DNA of 64,000 nt from Dyella amyloliquefaciens (GCF_004296575.1 NZ_SAYT01000009.1:1-64000); one strand, 5' to 3'; positions 1 to 9,640 are shown, counted from the stretch's first letter. Notes: generated by a model not told the origin, from the letters alone. Numbers and translations are program-made.

Positions 1-246
1 GGACTGGCTGGGCCGTAGGCCCGGCCAGCGCCACGCGGGGTGCCGTTCTCTTTGGTTACTTTCTCTTGGGCAAGCAAGAGAAAGTGACCCGGGCCGCGGC
101 AGCGGTCCGGAAGCCCGCGGCAGGCGAGCAGTCTTCCGGGGACGTTACATGCGGAAGCCGAGAGCAGAGTCACTGGATTCCCGCTTTCGCGGGAATGACG
201 GTGCGAACCGAGGCGAAAAGCGGTCGCGCACAGGGTGCGCTCCTAC
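1..246. repeat. Repeat-rich gene-free left edge
   Basis: No gene is supported in the first 344 bases. Bases 58-85 form an 11-bp perfect hairpin (ACTTTCTCTTG, six-base loop, CAAGAGAAAGT), a diverged copy of the hairpin core of the long dispersed repeat at 12.7 and 33.4 kb. Bases 171-200 are a palindromic element with core TTCCCGCTTTCGCGGGAA, followed by GATGACG-like flank typical of dRS3-like repeats. Bases 223-246 are a single REP-like element containing CGCGCACAGGGTGCGCTCC. The order palindrome, ACCGAGGCGAAA linker, REP, terminator recurs at 12.9-13.0 kb. Confidence 0.7.
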
Positions 247-260
247 AAAAAAGCGAGAGA

Positions 261-295
261 GAAAAAGAAAGGGCCCGCGAACATGTCGCGAGCCC
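261..295 (-). terminator. Rho-independent terminator of the S9 peptidase gene
   Basis: Read on the minus strand, a 10-bp GC-rich stem (GGGCTCGCGA pairing with TCGCGGGCCC, loop CATGT) is followed by a T-rich tract CTTTCTTTTTC. It lies about 50 bases beyond the stop codon of the minus-strand peptidase gene. A near-identical terminator follows parB. Confidence 0.8.
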
Positions 296-344
296 TCGCC
301 CATCTACTGCCCAAGAAGAGAGCAGATCAGAAAGCCAGCACCGC

Positions 345-2780
345 TTACTGCTTCACCGGCTTCACATACGTATTGAACAACTCATCAATACGACGGTACT
401 CGTCGTACCACGAATCCGGATGGACAAAGCCATGGCGCTCCATCGGATACAGCGACATCCAGAAATTGCTCTTGTGCAGCTCGATGAAGCGCTGGTACAG
501 GCGAATGGTGTCGCTGGTCAGCACGTTGTCGTCGATCAGGCCGTGCTGCATCAGCAGCGGATCCTGCAGCTTGTCGGCGTACATGATCGGCGAGCTGGTC
601 GCGTAGGCCTCCGGATCCAGCTGGGGATCGTTGAGGATGTTGGAGGTGTATTCGTGGTTGTAGCTGGTCCAGTCGGTGACCGGACGCAACGCGGAACCGG
701 CAGCAAACTCACCCGGCGCGCGCAGCAGCGCGATCAGCGTCATGAAGCCGCCGTAGCTGCCGCCATAAATGCCCACGCGCTTCGGATCGACGCCGCGGTT
801 CTTCACCAGCCACGCCTTGCCGTCGAGCAGGTCTTCCAGTTCCGGATGACCCATCTGGCGATAGATCGCAGTGCGCCAGTCGCGGCCGTAGCCATCGGAG
901 GCGCGGTAATCCATGTCCAGCACTACATAACCCTGCTGCACCAGCAGGTTGTGGAACATCTGCTCACGGAAGTAGTTGGAGTACGACAGCGTGACGTTCT
1001 GCAGGTAGCCCGCGCCATGCACGAAGATCACCGCCGGACGCGATGCGGCTGCACCGGCATCGGCCGGGCCGTAGTACTTCGACCAGATCGTGCCCGCGCC
1101 ATGCGAGGAGGGCACCGGCACGATCTGCGGCTGCAGCCACTGGTGCGCGGTGTACTCCGGCTTCATGGTGTTGGTGAGTTCGCGCGGCGCGCCACCGGCG
1201 GCATCCTGCACGGCCAGCTGCGCCAGCACGTAGGGCGAGGAATGCAGCACGGCAAGCTGGCGACCATCCGGCGACAGCGCGAAATCGTCCATGCCCTGGT
1301 ACTGCGTGAGGCGGGTCAGTGCGCCACCATTGGTCGGCACGCGGTAGACGTCATAGCTGTACGGCGCGACCTGGTTGGTGCGCAGGTAGAACCACTGGCC
1401 GTCCTCGCTGAGCACCGGATGGCTCACCTCAAACTTGCCGCTGGTCAGCGCCTTTGCCTTGCTGGCGAGCGACTTGGTGTAGAGCTGCGAGTAGCCGGTT
1501 TCTTCGCTGAGATACCACAGCGTGCGGCCGTCCTTGAGCCAGCCGAAATCGTTGAAGTTCCAGTTGATCCACGCGTTGTCGGTGAGGCGGTGCTGCGGCA
1601 CCAGCGCGTGCTTGTCGAAGTCGACGCTGGCGATCCAGCGGTCCTTGTTGTCGATGGCGCGCAGCTGGATGGCGACGTTCTGGCCGTCGTCGCTCCATGC
1701 GATGCCGCCGCCACCGCCGTCCTCGGCGTTGGAAACGATGCGCACGGCACGCAGGTCCGGCGCCTTCAGCGCCTTGGCTTCGTCGCTCTTGCCGTCCTTC
1801 TGCAGGGCCGCGATGGTCTTGGCGCGAATGTCCTTGAGCGGGTCGTCCTTGATGCCGGGCAGGCCGTCGGTCTTCAGCGGATAGAACTTCGCGGACTTGA
1901 GGTCCACCAGCACCAGCGACTGCGGCGCGGGATCGTCGCGGCCCACGTAGGTGCGCGTTTCCTGCTGCTCGGCATAGCCGGACTCGGTGACATAGTGGGT
2001 AACCTCGGGGCGCTTGCCGCCCTTGGCACCCTTGGGCTTGGTGACGACCACCATCCAGCGGCCATCGGGCGAAAGCTCGGTATCGGCCGGCTCGCCGCCT
2101 TCGCCGAGGTAGATCGGCTTGGGTGCGCGGCCAGCATCGGCGGCGATCAGTTCGTCGTCACGGGAGCGCTGGGCGTCCTTGTCCGACTTGTTCTCGCGCA
2201 GCGACTTGAACAGCGACAGCTGTTCGCGGCCCAGGCCATCCGGCTCCTTGGCCTGCGGGTCGTCGATGAAGCGCAGCACGGCGGCCGGCGCGGTCACGCC
2301 GCTGGCCAGGTCATAGGTGAACCAGCTGATGCCCTGGCGGTACTGCAGCGTGCGGCCGTCGCTGGAGAAGCGCGGCGAGGACTCCGCCTCCGTCGTCTGC
2401 GTCACCTGGACGCGACGGCCGCTGGTGAGGTCCAGCATGAAGACGTCGCCGTGGAAGATATAGGCGGCATGGCGATGAGAGCGGTCGAACACCGCCGGGC
2501 CTTCCGCCTGCGCCATCGCGGCCGGTTCCAGCTTCACGCTCTGCCCGCTGGCGGGATCGACGCGATACAGGTCACGCACCTTGCTGCCATCGCGCTTGAG
2601 TGCGTAGTACAGGCTGCGGCCGTCCGCGCTCCAGTAGGGCGACTCCACCGCGGCACCGATCCAGTCCGGATTGGCCATGACGGTTTCCAGGTCCAGCTGT
2701 CCGCCTGGCGCAGGTGGCGACATGGCAGCCGCGGGCAACGCGGCGAGGGCGGCAAGGCCAGCGAACAGCATTTGGCGCAT
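345..2780 (-). CDS. S9 family prolyl oligopeptidase-type serine peptidase, secreted
   Basis: An 811-residue serine peptidase of the prolyl oligopeptidase/acylaminoacyl peptidase group. The chosen start gives a signal peptide (MRQMLFAGLAALAALPAAA), so export to the periplasm is likely; the open frame continues upstream but lacks such a leader. The first ~550 residues contain repeated 'SPDG'-type blade motifs of a beta-propeller. The C-terminal alpha/beta hydrolase domain has GGSYGG (Ser about 675), an Asp in LIDDN (about 750) and His in ERHG (about 783), the expected triad. It stands alone, with a terminator downstream and a 259-base gap to the plus-strand esterase gene. Exact substrate is not predictable; a second S9 enzyme lies at 40.5 kb. 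Confidence 0.93.
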   Translation of the reverse strand: MRQMLFAGLAALAALPAAAMSPPAPGGQLDLETVMANPDWIGAAVESPYWSADGRSLYYALKRDGSKVRDLYRVDPASGQSVKLEPAAMAQAEGPAVFDRSHRHAAYIFHGDVFMLDLTSGRRVQVTQTTEAESSPRFSSDGRTLQYRQGISWFTYDLASGVTAPAAVLRFIDDPQAKEPDGLGREQLSLFKSLRENKSDKDAQRSRDDELIAADAGRAPKPIYLGEGGEPADTELSPDGRWMVVVTKPKGAKGGKRPEVTHYVTESGYAEQQETRTYVGRDDPAPQSLVLVDLKSAKFYPLKTDGLPGIKDDPLKDIRAKTIAALQKDGKSDEAKALKAPDLRAVRIVSNAEDGGGGGIAWSDDGQNVAIQLRAIDNKDRWIASVDFDKHALVPQHRLTDNAWINWNFNDFGWLKDGRTLWYLSEETGYSQLYTKSLASKAKALTSGKFEVSHPVLSEDGQWFYLRTNQVAPYSYDVYRVPTNGGALTRLTQYQGMDDFALSPDGRQLAVLHSSPYVLAQLAVQDAAGGAPRELTNTMKPEYTAHQWLQPQIVPVPSSHGAGTIWSKYYGPADAGAAASRPAVIFVHGAGYLQNVTLSYSNYFREQMFHNLLVQQGYVVLDMDYRASDGYGRDWRTAIYRQMGHPELEDLLDGKAWLVKNRGVDPKRVGIYGGSYGGFMTLIALLRAPGEFAAGSALRPVTDWTSYNHEYTSNILNDPQLDPEAYATSSPIMYADKLQDPLLMQHGLIDDNVLTSDTIRLYQRFIELHKSNFWMSLYPMERHGFVHPDSWYDEYRRIDELFNTYVKPVKQ

Positions 2781-3039
2781 GGAAGGCTCCACAGTCAAAA
2801 GGGCGGAGCATAGCGGCACGCGCGAGGCTGGCAAGCGCCGTTGGTATGGGTTCAAAGTAGCCACCTAGGCAGCTAGTCTTGTTGGCTAGCCTTGCCGCCC
2901 GGTTGCTTCCCCCACAGCACCGCGCGGCCTCACCTTGAACAGGTTCCCTGTCGGCTGAAGTGCAGGTGGCGCGTTGAGTGAGTTTCGTGGCGTGCCGCCT
3001 GGCAGGCTGTAAAGATCCCCCTTCCCCCGGCAGATCCCC

Positions 3040-3705
3040 ATGTCCCTTCCCACCGTCGAGATCGAAACCTCCGCCAACCCGACGCATAGCGTGATCTGGC
3101 TGCATGGCCTGGGCGCGGACGGCAACGACTTCGCCCCCATCGTGCCGGAACTGGTCGACCCGAACTGGCCTGCGCTGCGCTTCGTGTTTCCGCATGCGCC
3201 GGTGCGTCCGGTCACGGTCAACGGCGGCATGCCGATGCGCGCGTGGTACGACATCGTCGGCGTGGACCTGGTATCGCGCCAGGACGAAACCGGCATGCGC
3301 GCGTCCATCGCCAGCGTCGAAACCCTGATCGCTCGCGAGAACGAGCGCGGCGTGCCCACCAGCCGCATCCTGCTCGCCGGCTTCTCGCAGGGCGGCGCCA
3401 TCGCGCTTGCCGCGGGCCTGCGCCATGCCGACCGGCTGGCCGGCATCATCGCGCTGTCCACCTACCTGCCCATGCAGGGTTCGTTTGCGGAAGAGCGCAC
3501 CGCAGCCAACGCCGTGGCGCCGATCTTCTGGGGCCATGGCACCGGGGATCCGATCGTGCCGCTCACCCGCGGCGTCGGCTCGCGCGACCTGTTGCAGTCG
3601 CTGGGCTACCAGGTGTCCTGGCACACCTACCCGATGCCGCATTCGGTATGCGCCGAGGAAGTGACTGACCTGCGCAACTGGATGAGCGCTCGTCTGGCGG
3701 ACTGA
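3040..3705 (+). CDS. Alpha/beta hydrolase, carboxylesterase/phospholipase (EstB/YpfH family)
   Basis: A 221-residue cytosolic esterase. LHGLGADG near residue 21 is the oxyanion-hole region; GFSQGG holds the nucleophile (Ser116), with Asp170 (GTGDPIVP) and His201 (PMPHSV) completing the triad. Size and motifs fit Pseudomonas carboxylesterase II, which acts on short-chain esters and lysophospholipids. No signal peptide. The next gene (histidine kinase) begins 12 bases after the stop codon, so the esterase may be co-transcribed with the algZ-algR-like pair, as its close spacing suggests. Confidence 0.93.
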   Translation: MSLPTVEIETSANPTHSVIWLHGLGADGNDFAPIVPELVDPNWPALRFVFPHAPVRPVTVNGGMPMRAWYDIVGVDLVSRQDETGMRASIASVETLIARENERGVPTSRILLAGFSQGGAIALAAGLRHADRLAGIIALSTYLPMQGSFAEERTAANAVAPIFWGHGTGDPIVPLTRGVGSRDLLQSLGYQVSWHTYPMPHSVCAEEVTDLRNWMSARLAD

Positions 3706-3717
3706 GCCGGATCGCAG

Positions 3718-4824
3718 ATGCACCCACACGCATGCGGCATACTCCGCCGCATGAGGGAGTCCAACGACGATCCGCACGCGCCCATCCGCAAGGGTCCCCA
3801 CCCGCTGCCTGATTTCTGCAGCGCGCCGGTGATCTTTGCGCTGCTGGTGGTGGCCGCGGTCACCGTCACCGTGATGTGGCTGGCGCCCAACAACAGCCAT
3901 GGCTGGCGCGGCTACAGCGTCGGCACGCTGTTCGCCGAATGGCTGGCCCTGGTGATCGGCGTCGCGCTGTGCAAGCTCAGCCCCTGGCTGCAACGGCTGC
4001 CCGGCCACGGACCCTATGCCGGCGTGTGGCTGGTGATGGTGCTGATCGTCGGCGCCGGCAGCGTCGTGGTGCACTGGATGGACGGGGCGATGCAGATGCA
4101 GTTGCTCACGGACACCACCGGCGACTTCGTGCTCAACAACACCGCGATCGCCGCGCTGCTCGGCGCGGCGATGCTGCGCTACTTCTACCTGCAGGCGCAA
4201 TGGCAGACCCGCCTGGAAGCCGTGACGCAGGCACAGGTCGCGGCGCTGCAGGCACGCATCCGTCCGCACTTCCTGTTCAACAGCATGAATACCGTGGCGG
4301 CCCTCGTGCGCGTCGACCCCGCAGCGGCGGAGCGCACGGTGGAAGATCTTTCCGAGCTCTTCCGCGCAGCCCTGGGCGAACACAGCACGCGCGACGGCAC
4401 GCTGGGCGACGAACTGGGCCTGGTCGAACGCTACCTCGACATCGAACAACTGCGCCTGGGCGAACGCCTGCGCATACGCCGCGAGCTGCACGACCTGCCG
4501 GCGGACTACCCGTTGCCGCGCCTGCTGCTGCAACCGCTGGTGGAGAACGCGGTGCGCCACGGCATCCAGCCGCTGCGCGAGGGGGGCGAGATCATCCTGC
4601 GCGGGCACCGCGAAGGCGAGGGCATCCTGATCGAGATCGACAATCCACTGTCCGGCGTACCCACGCCGGGCGGCCACGGCCACGGGCTGGACAACGTGCG
4701 CCAGCGCGTAGCCTATCGTTACGGCGCACGCGGGCGCGTCACGGTCGGCCCGGTCGGCGATCGCTTCGTGGTGCGGCTGCAACTTCCCGGACAAGCAGGT
4801 TTCCATGCGCGTACTGATCGTTGA
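3718..4824 (+). CDS. algZ: LytS/AlgZ-type sensor histidine kinase
   Basis: A 368-residue membrane kinase. Four hydrophobic segments (about residues 36-55, 68-88, 103-120, 140-158) precede a His_kinase domain whose RPHFLFNSMN motif places the phospho-accepting His near residue 184, and an ATPase domain with the QPLVENAVRHG N box and GHGLDNVRQR G box. This layout matches AlgZ/FimS of Pseudomonas. The 3' end overlaps the response-regulator start by 20 bases, and hemC follows, the linkage seen for algZ-algR-hemC. The start is uncertain: a weak GGAT precedes this ATG; an internal ATG at 3751 is the alternative. Confidence 0.9.
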   Translation: MHPHACGILRRMRESNDDPHAPIRKGPHPLPDFCSAPVIFALLVVAAVTVTVMWLAPNNSHGWRGYSVGTLFAEWLALVIGVALCKLSPWLQRLPGHGPYAGVWLVMVLIVGAGSVVVHWMDGAMQMQLLTDTTGDFVLNNTAIAALLGAAMLRYFYLQAQWQTRLEAVTQAQVAALQARIRPHFLFNSMNTVAALVRVDPAAAERTVEDLSELFRAALGEHSTRDGTLGDELGLVERYLDIEQLRLGERLRIRRELHDLPADYPLPRLLLQPLVENAVRHGIQPLREGGEIILRGHREGEGILIEIDNPLSGVPTPGGHGHGLDNVRQRVAYRYGARGRVTVGPVGDRFVVRLQLPGQAGFHARTDR

Positions 4825-5509
4825 CGACGAACCGCTGGCACGCGCGCGCCTCGCCTCGCTGCTTGGCGAATGCAACGACGTCGAAGTCGTTGGCAGCGTC
4901 AGTGACGGCGACACGGCGATGGCCGCGCTCGGCGACCTGCAACCCGACGTTCTGCTGCTGGACATCAACATGCCCGGCCTCACCGGCACGGCGCTCGCGC
5001 AGCGCCTGGCCGGTCGCAAGCGCCCGCTGGTGGTGTTCTGCACGGCCTATGAGAACCATGCGCTGCACGCGTTCGATCTTGGCGCGGTCGACTACCTGCT
5101 CAAGCCCGTGCGCCTGGAGCGGCTCAACGAAGCCCTGCAACGCGCCAGCCAGCGCCTGCAGCAGCTGCCGCGCGAAACGGTGAGTTACCTGCACGGTCGA
5201 CTGCGTGGCGAGCAGGTGAGGGTGGCGCTCAACGACGTGATCAGCCTGCTGGCCGAGGAAAAGTACGTGGTGGTGCAACACCGCGGCGGGCAGCTGTTGC
5301 TGGAGGAGTCGCTGCGGCAGCTGGAAGAGGCCTACCCGGACCAGCTGATCCGCCTGCACCGCAATTGCCTGGTGCCGTCACAGCGGCTGGTCGGGCTCAA
5401 GACACTCGCCGACGGCCGTGTCCTGGCCCGCCTCAGCGGCACCGAATTCACGCCCGAGGTGAGCCGCCGCAACCTGCCTGCGCTGCGCAAGCTGTTGCGC
5501 ATGGGGTAG
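4805..5509 (+). CDS. algR: LytTR-family response regulator (AlgR-like)
   Basis: A 234-residue DNA-binding regulator. The receiver domain shows the acidic pocket (Asp7, Asp8), phospho-acceptor Asp53 in LLDINMPG and the KPVRLERL lysine. Residues from about 125 form a LytTR domain ([23 protein letters not shown]). The start overlaps the kinase gene by 20 bases, so the two are translationally linked. In Pseudomonas the orthologous pair governs alginate and type IV pilus genes; here the target genes are unknown and the symbol rests on architecture and the hemC neighbour. Confidence 0.9.
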   Translation: MRVLIVDDEPLARARLASLLGECNDVEVVGSVSDGDTAMAALGDLQPDVLLLDINMPGLTGTALAQRLAGRKRPLVVFCTAYENHALHAFDLGAVDYLLKPVRLERLNEALQRASQRLQQLPRETVSYLHGRLRGEQVRVALNDVISLLAEEKYVVVQHRGGQLLLEESLRQLEEAYPDQLIRLHRNCLVPSQRLVGLKTLADGRVLARLSGTEFTPEVSRRNLPALRKLLRMG

Positions 5510-5615
5510 CACGTGCGACCTCGTGCGACGCGCACGGGCACTGCGTTGGCGGCCTGATTACGCGACAATGTCGATCCCCGACGACGCATCGTGCGCCGCC
5601 TCCACCGAGAGCCCC

Positions 5616-6533
5616 ATGACGCCATCCATCCTGCGCATCGCCACCCGCAAGAGCGCGCTCGCCCTGTGGCAGGCCGAGCACGTTGCCGCCGAATTGCGCG
5701 CGACCCATCCCGGCCTGGTGGTCGAGCTGGTGCCGATGTCCACGCGGGGTGACGAGATCCTGGACAAGCCGCTGGCCACCATCGGCGGCAAGGGCCTGTT
5801 CCTCAAGGAACTGGAAGTGGCGATGCTGGAAGGACGCGCCGATCTGGCGGTGCATTCGCTGAAGGACGTGCCGGCCGAACTGGAACCGGGCTTTACCCTG
5901 CCCGCGATCCTGCCGCGCGCGGATGCGGCCGACGCCTTCGTCAGCAACGACTACGCGGATCTCGCCGCGCTGCCGCTGGGCGCCCGCGTGGGCACGTCCT
6001 CGCTGCGCCGCCAGGCGCAGCTGCGTGCCACCCGGCCCGACCTGACCCTGCTCGATCTGCGCGGCAACGTGGGCACGCGCCTGTCCAAGCTGGACGCCGG
6101 CCACTACGACGCGATCCTGCTCGCCTGCGCGGGCCTGGAACGACTCGGACTGTCCTCGCGCATCCGCAGTCGCCTCACCGCGCCGGACTGGCTGCCGGCA
6201 CCGGGTCAGGCGGCCATCGCCATCGAGGCGCGCAGCGACCAGCCGGCCGTGCTCGAACTGCTGTCCGCGCTGGACGATGCGCAGACGCGGCTGGCCGTGA
6301 CGGCCGAGCGCGCGATGAACCACGCCCTGGGCGGCAGCTGCACGGTGCCGGTGGGTGCCTGGTGCACCCTCACCGAACGCGGCTTGCACCTGCGCGGCAT
6401 GGTGGGTGACGTGAGCAGCGGACGACTGCTGCTGGCCGAAGCCCAGGCGGAAGGCGACCAGGCCGAGGCGCTGGGCAAGCGCGTGGCCGAGGCCTTGTTC
6501 GAGCAAGGCGCCGGCGCATTGCTGGGGCCGTAA
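5616..6533 (+). CDS. hemC: Hydroxymethylbilane synthase (porphobilinogen deaminase)
   Basis: A 305-residue cytosolic enzyme that polymerises four porphobilinogens into hydroxymethylbilane for haem synthesis. Diagnostic features: N-terminal [15 protein letters not shown], the VHSLKDVP catalytic Asp (84), [10 protein letters not shown] cofactor-binding arginines and GGSC (Cys242), which carries the dipyrromethane cofactor. The ATG at 5616 was chosen because the family start aligns there; an upstream in-frame extension has no homology-like sequence. hemD, which often follows hemC, is not present; the next feature is a REP pair and a convergent gene. Confidence 0.97.
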   Translation: MTPSILRIATRKSALALWQAEHVAAELRATHPGLVVELVPMSTRGDEILDKPLATIGGKGLFLKELEVAMLEGRADLAVHSLKDVPAELEPGFTLPAILPRADAADAFVSNDYADLAALPLGARVGTSSLRRQAQLRATRPDLTLLDLRGNVGTRLSKLDAGHYDAILLACAGLERLGLSSRIRSRLTAPDWLPAPGQAAIAIEARSDQPAVLELLSALDDAQTRLAVTAERAMNHALGGSCTVPVGAWCTLTERGLHLRGMVGDVSSGRLLLAEAQAEGDQAEALGKRVAEALFEQGAGALLGP

Positions 6534-6544
6534 CCACCTTTGTT

Positions 6545-6664
6545 GTGGGAGCGCACCCTGTGCGCGACGAGCCCACAAAACCCGTGCGCGGAATACGTGA
6601 TCGCGACAGCCGGCTGAAACGATCACGCCACTGCGCTGCGGTCGCGCACAGGGTGCGCTCCCAC
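6545..6664. repeat. Inverted pair of REP-like elements
   Basis: Two copies of the 24-base element (core GGAGCGCACCCTGTGCGCG) face each other at 6545-6568 and 6641-6664, separated by 72 bases. They fill the gap between convergent hemC and the DUF481 gene. Such pairs resemble BIME arrangements and may stabilise or end transcripts from both sides. Confidence 0.85.
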
Positions 6665-6685
6665 AGCACGGCCGTCGCATGACGC

Positions 6686-7498
6686 TTAGAAGTTGTAGAC
6701 CAGATTCGTGGTCAGCAACGTATCGGTGTTGTCCGTGCCCGGCTGCACGTCGCTGTTGTAGCGCACCTGGTAGCCAAGCTTGAGCGCCATCTTGCGCGTC
6801 ATGCTGACCGACAGGCCGATGTCGTTCTGGTAGTACTTGTTCTTCGAACCCGCTTCGAGCAGCAGCGTGTCTTCGAGCGCGGTGTTGGTGGTGAGGCGGT
6901 ACTTGTAGTTGATCAGTCCGCGGCCGACCACTTCGCTCTGCGAATCCTGCTTCACCTTCACGGTTTCGCCGTTCACCGTCTCATCGATATCGGCCGGACG
7001 GTACTGCTTGTAACCGGGGCCGGCTTCGAACGACAGCTCGGTGCTTTCCGTCTTCAGCGCGATGTAGCCGTAGCCCACCGAGACGATGCCCTGCCACAGG
7101 TTGGCGCCGAAGTCGTCATGCTCGTAACGCGCCGCGGTCACGATGTAGCTGCGCGGATCGAGCTTGTAGCCCACCGAAGCGCCCGCGTCGTAACGATTGG
7201 CAGTGGTGGTGAGGCGATCGATCGTGTTGCCTTGCTGGTCCTGCACTTCGACATCGCCCTTGGAGCGCAGGCCGTTGAGGAAGAAGTTGTTCTTCCAGAG
7301 GTCGTTTTCCTGGCTGAGGCCAAGCTTGGCGTTGGCGTTCTCGGAACGGGAGTTGCCGTAGGAGGACGCGAAGCCGAATTCGCCTGAGCCGGTCCAGCCG
7401 CCGTTGTCGGCGGGGTTGGTGGCCGGCGCATCATCAGCCTGCGCGCCAAAACTCACCAGCGCCGCGAGCAAAGCGCCCGCCATCAGGGTGTTCTTCAT
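6686..7498 (-). CDS. DUF481 family outer-membrane beta-barrel protein (YdiY-like)
   Basis: A 270-residue exported protein. The start was set at the signal peptide (MKNTLMAGALLAALVSFGAQA). The mature part has alternating aromatic/polar beta-strand patterns with GEFGFASSYGNSRSENA near the N-terminus, a DUF481 hallmark, and ends with a C-terminal phenylalanine (TNLVYNF), as expected for a BAM-inserted barrel. The function of DUF481 proteins is not firmly known; in other bacteria they are acid- or salt-induced. A 112-base gap separates it from the upstream membrane-protein gene on the same strand. Confidence 0.88.
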   Translation of the reverse strand: MKNTLMAGALLAALVSFGAQADDAPATNPADNGGWTGSGEFGFASSYGNSRSENANAKLGLSQENDLWKNNFFLNGLRSKGDVEVQDQQGNTIDRLTTTANRYDAGASVGYKLDPRSYIVTAARYEHDDFGANLWQGIVSVGYGYIALKTESTELSFEAGPGYKQYRPADIDETVNGETVKVKQDSQSEVVGRGLINYKYRLTTNTALEDTLLLEAGSKNKYYQNDIGLSVSMTRKMALKLGYQVRYNSDVQPGTDNTDTLLTTNLVYNF

Positions 7499-7610
7499 GG
7501 TATTCGTTCCATTTTCGTTAAAATAAGGCAGCCGCCACCTTAGCGGAGCGGATTGAACTGCCAGTGAATCGGGCGCCTCACGCGGGGCGGAAATGGCGCC
7601 ACGGAGCCAA

Positions 7611-8513
7611 TCAGCGGCTGTCAGGGAGTGCCGCCAGGGCCCCATCATACAAACTAAGCTCGGTCGCCATACCGATCATGCAGCTCACCGCGGCCAGCAG
7701 GGTGATCGGCATCACCCCCCGGCCGAAGCTGGCCAGCACCAGTCCCAGGCAGGGAATGGCGTACGCCATCAGGGCCGCCAGATAGCGCCGCGGCTGCAGT
7801 TCGAAGCGCGTCCTGGGCCCCGGCATGTGAGGCAATACGGCCTGCCAGCGCAGGTTTTCGATCAGGCCACGCAGCAGCGCCAGCAGCAGCAGGCCGATGA
7901 TCCAGGGCATGGGATGGCGGATGGCGTCTTCGCCCTCCTGTGCTGCGACACATGACCACAGCCACAGGCCACCGCCATACGTGGCCGATACCACGCGGCT
8001 GAGCGGCAACTGCGTGGCCAGACGCTCGTCGAGGCCGGGCGCCTGCCGCCGCGCGTCGCCGCGGGCCGTGATGATGATGCTGACCAGGCTGCTCAGCGCG
8101 AGCGCCGCGCCGGTCAGTCGCGTGGCCCAGAACGCGTTGTCGCCGCGAACCAGACCGGCCACGGCCATCACCGGCAGCAGGGTCGCGAGGGCGATCAACG
8201 CATCACGGGTGGGCCGTGAGCCGCGTCCAATGATCCAGCCATGCCAGCTGGGCATCCACGGCGAATGCAGGCAGGCGGCGACCAGGCCCGCGATCGCCAG
8301 CGCGCCACCAAGTGCCAGCGCCACCAGCGCATCGCCACGGCCATCGGGAAATACGCCGACCGCCAGCGCGAGTCCGGCCAGCATCCACAGGCCGAAACCG
8401 TCGTGGCCGGATACCACCAGCAAGGTGCTTCCCAGCCGACGGCGTTGGACGAGTGGAGAGCCTTCGTCCGAGTCGAAGACGGCGTGCTGCTTGGTCGCGC
8501 GGCGCTGCTTCAT
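7611..8513 (-). CDS. Eight-span integral membrane protein, weakly DmsC-like
   Basis: About 300 residues with roughly eight hydrophobic spans (for example HDGFGLWMLAGLALAVG, LALGGALAIAGLVAACLH, ITLLAAVSCMIGMATEL). Length, span number and the motif LH..P...W.......SRDALIA-like stretch after span two recall the DMSO-reductase anchor subunit DmsC, but no DmsA/B partner is nearby, so this is only a suggestion. The start at 8513 (MKQRRATKQ) precedes a plausible cytoplasmic tail; an in-frame ATG at 8549 is possible. It is divergent from the WYL regulator at 8657, which may control it. Confidence 0.72.
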   Translation of the reverse strand: MKQRRATKQHAVFDSDEGSPLVQRRRLGSTLLVVSGHDGFGLWMLAGLALAVGVFPDGRGDALVALALGGALAIAGLVAACLHSPWMPSWHGWIIGRGSRPTRDALIALATLLPVMAVAGLVRGDNAFWATRLTGAALALSSLVSIIITARGDARRQAPGLDERLATQLPLSRVVSATYGGGLWLWSCVAAQEGEDAIRHPMPWIIGLLLLALLRGLIENLRWQAVLPHMPGPRTRFELQPRRYLAALMAYAIPCLGLVLASFGRGVMPITLLAAVSCMIGMATELSLYDGALAALPDSR

Positions 8514-8656
8514 GAGTTTTGTGTCTTTTGTGCGTGAAGGGCGGATCATGGATGCATCACCACGGCGTGATGCCATCCACTTCCACCATCCGATGTACTT
8601 GCGGCGACTGCCAACGGTGCGCATGCTACGCGGAGACAGCCGGCGAAAATCATTTC

Positions 8657-9640
8657 ATGGATCGTTACGAGCGCATTCTCACCCTGCACCGGTTGCTGAA
8701 ATCGGCGCACTATCCGGTGCCCCTGCCGCGCCTGATGGACGAGCTGGAATGCTCGCGCGCGACGCTGTATCGCGACGTGGCCTTCCTGCGCGACGCACTC
8801 GGCGCCCCCATCGAAAGCGCGGGCGGCGAACATGCCGCGTTCCGCTATGCGGTGGGCGAGGGCGAGCGCTTCGAACTGCCGGGCTTGTGGTTGACCTCCG
8901 ACGAACTCGCCGCGCTGCTCGCGCTGAACGAGCTGATCGGCCGCAGTGGTCCGGGTGTACTTGCGGGTGCGCTCGCGCCATTCAAGGCGCGCATTGAACA
9001 CCTGTTGTCCGACCAGGGCAGCGGCAAGGCCTTGCCAATCGAACGCATCCGCGTCATCGCGTGGGGCGAACGCAAGCTGGACCAGCAGGTGTTCCGCATC
9101 GTCGCCGGCGCGGTGCTCGAGCGGAAGCAGCTGCGTTTCCGCTATCGCGCGCGCACCACCAACGCCGACAGCCATCGCCGCGTGTCGCCGCAACGCCTGA
9201 CCCACTATCGCGACAACTGGTACCTCGATGTATGGGACCACGACCGCGAGGCGCTGCGCAGTTTCGCGGTGGATCGCATCGCCGAGCCGCAGGCGCTGGA
9301 AGACGCCGCGCGCGACGTGCCCGAGCAGGAACTCAACGGCGCGCTGGCCTCCAGCTACGGCATTTTCGCCGGCGCACCCAAGGCCTGGGCCACCATCCGC
9401 TTCTCGCAGCACGCCGCACGCTGGGTGGCTGACGAGCACTGGCATTCGCAGCAGAAGGGCGAATGGTTGACCGACGGTCGCTACGAGCTGCAGGTGCCCT
9501 ATTCCAACTCCAAGGAACTGCTGATGGACGTGCTCAAGTATGGTCCGGATGCAGAGGTCGTCGCGCCGCTGTCGCTGCGCGAAGAAATGAAGATCCAGCT
9601 GCAGCTCGCTCTGGGCGGCTACCAGCAGGCGCCGCGCTGA
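8657..9640 (+). CDS. YafY-family transcriptional regulator (HTH and WYL domains)
   Basis: A 327-residue regulator. The N-terminus (MDRYERILTLHRLLKSAHYP) followed by LPRLMDELECSRATLYRDVAFLRD is the DeoR/HTH-11-type winged helix of YafY proteins. The middle region contains the WYL domain core HYRDNWYLDVWDHDREALRSF and ends with a C-terminal WCX-like domain (YSNSKELLMDVLKYGPDAEV). WYL domains bind ligands, including nucleic acids or nucleotides, but the effector is unknown here. The divergent neighbour at 7611-8513 is a likely target by position. Confidence 0.9.
   Translation: MDRYERILTLHRLLKSAHYPVPLPRLMDELECSRATLYRDVAFLRDALGAPIESAGGEHAAFRYAVGEGERFELPGLWLTSDELAALLALNELIGRSGPGVLAGALAPFKARIEHLLSDQGSGKALPIERIRVIAWGERKLDQQVFRIVAGAVLERKQLRFRYRARTTNADSHRRVSPQRLTHYRDNWYLDVWDHDREALRSFAVDRIAEPQALEDAARDVPEQELNGALASSYGIFAGAPKAWATIRFSQHAARWVADEHWHSQQKGEWLTDGRYELQVPYSNSKELLMDVLKYGPDAEVVAPLSLREEMKIQLQLALGGYQQAPR

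Noticed and set aside
66-2813. Long plus-strand open frame (915 codons) opposite the S9 peptidase
   Set aside because: It is antisense to a clear peptidase gene and lacks any recognisable domain; high GC creates such frames opposite real genes.
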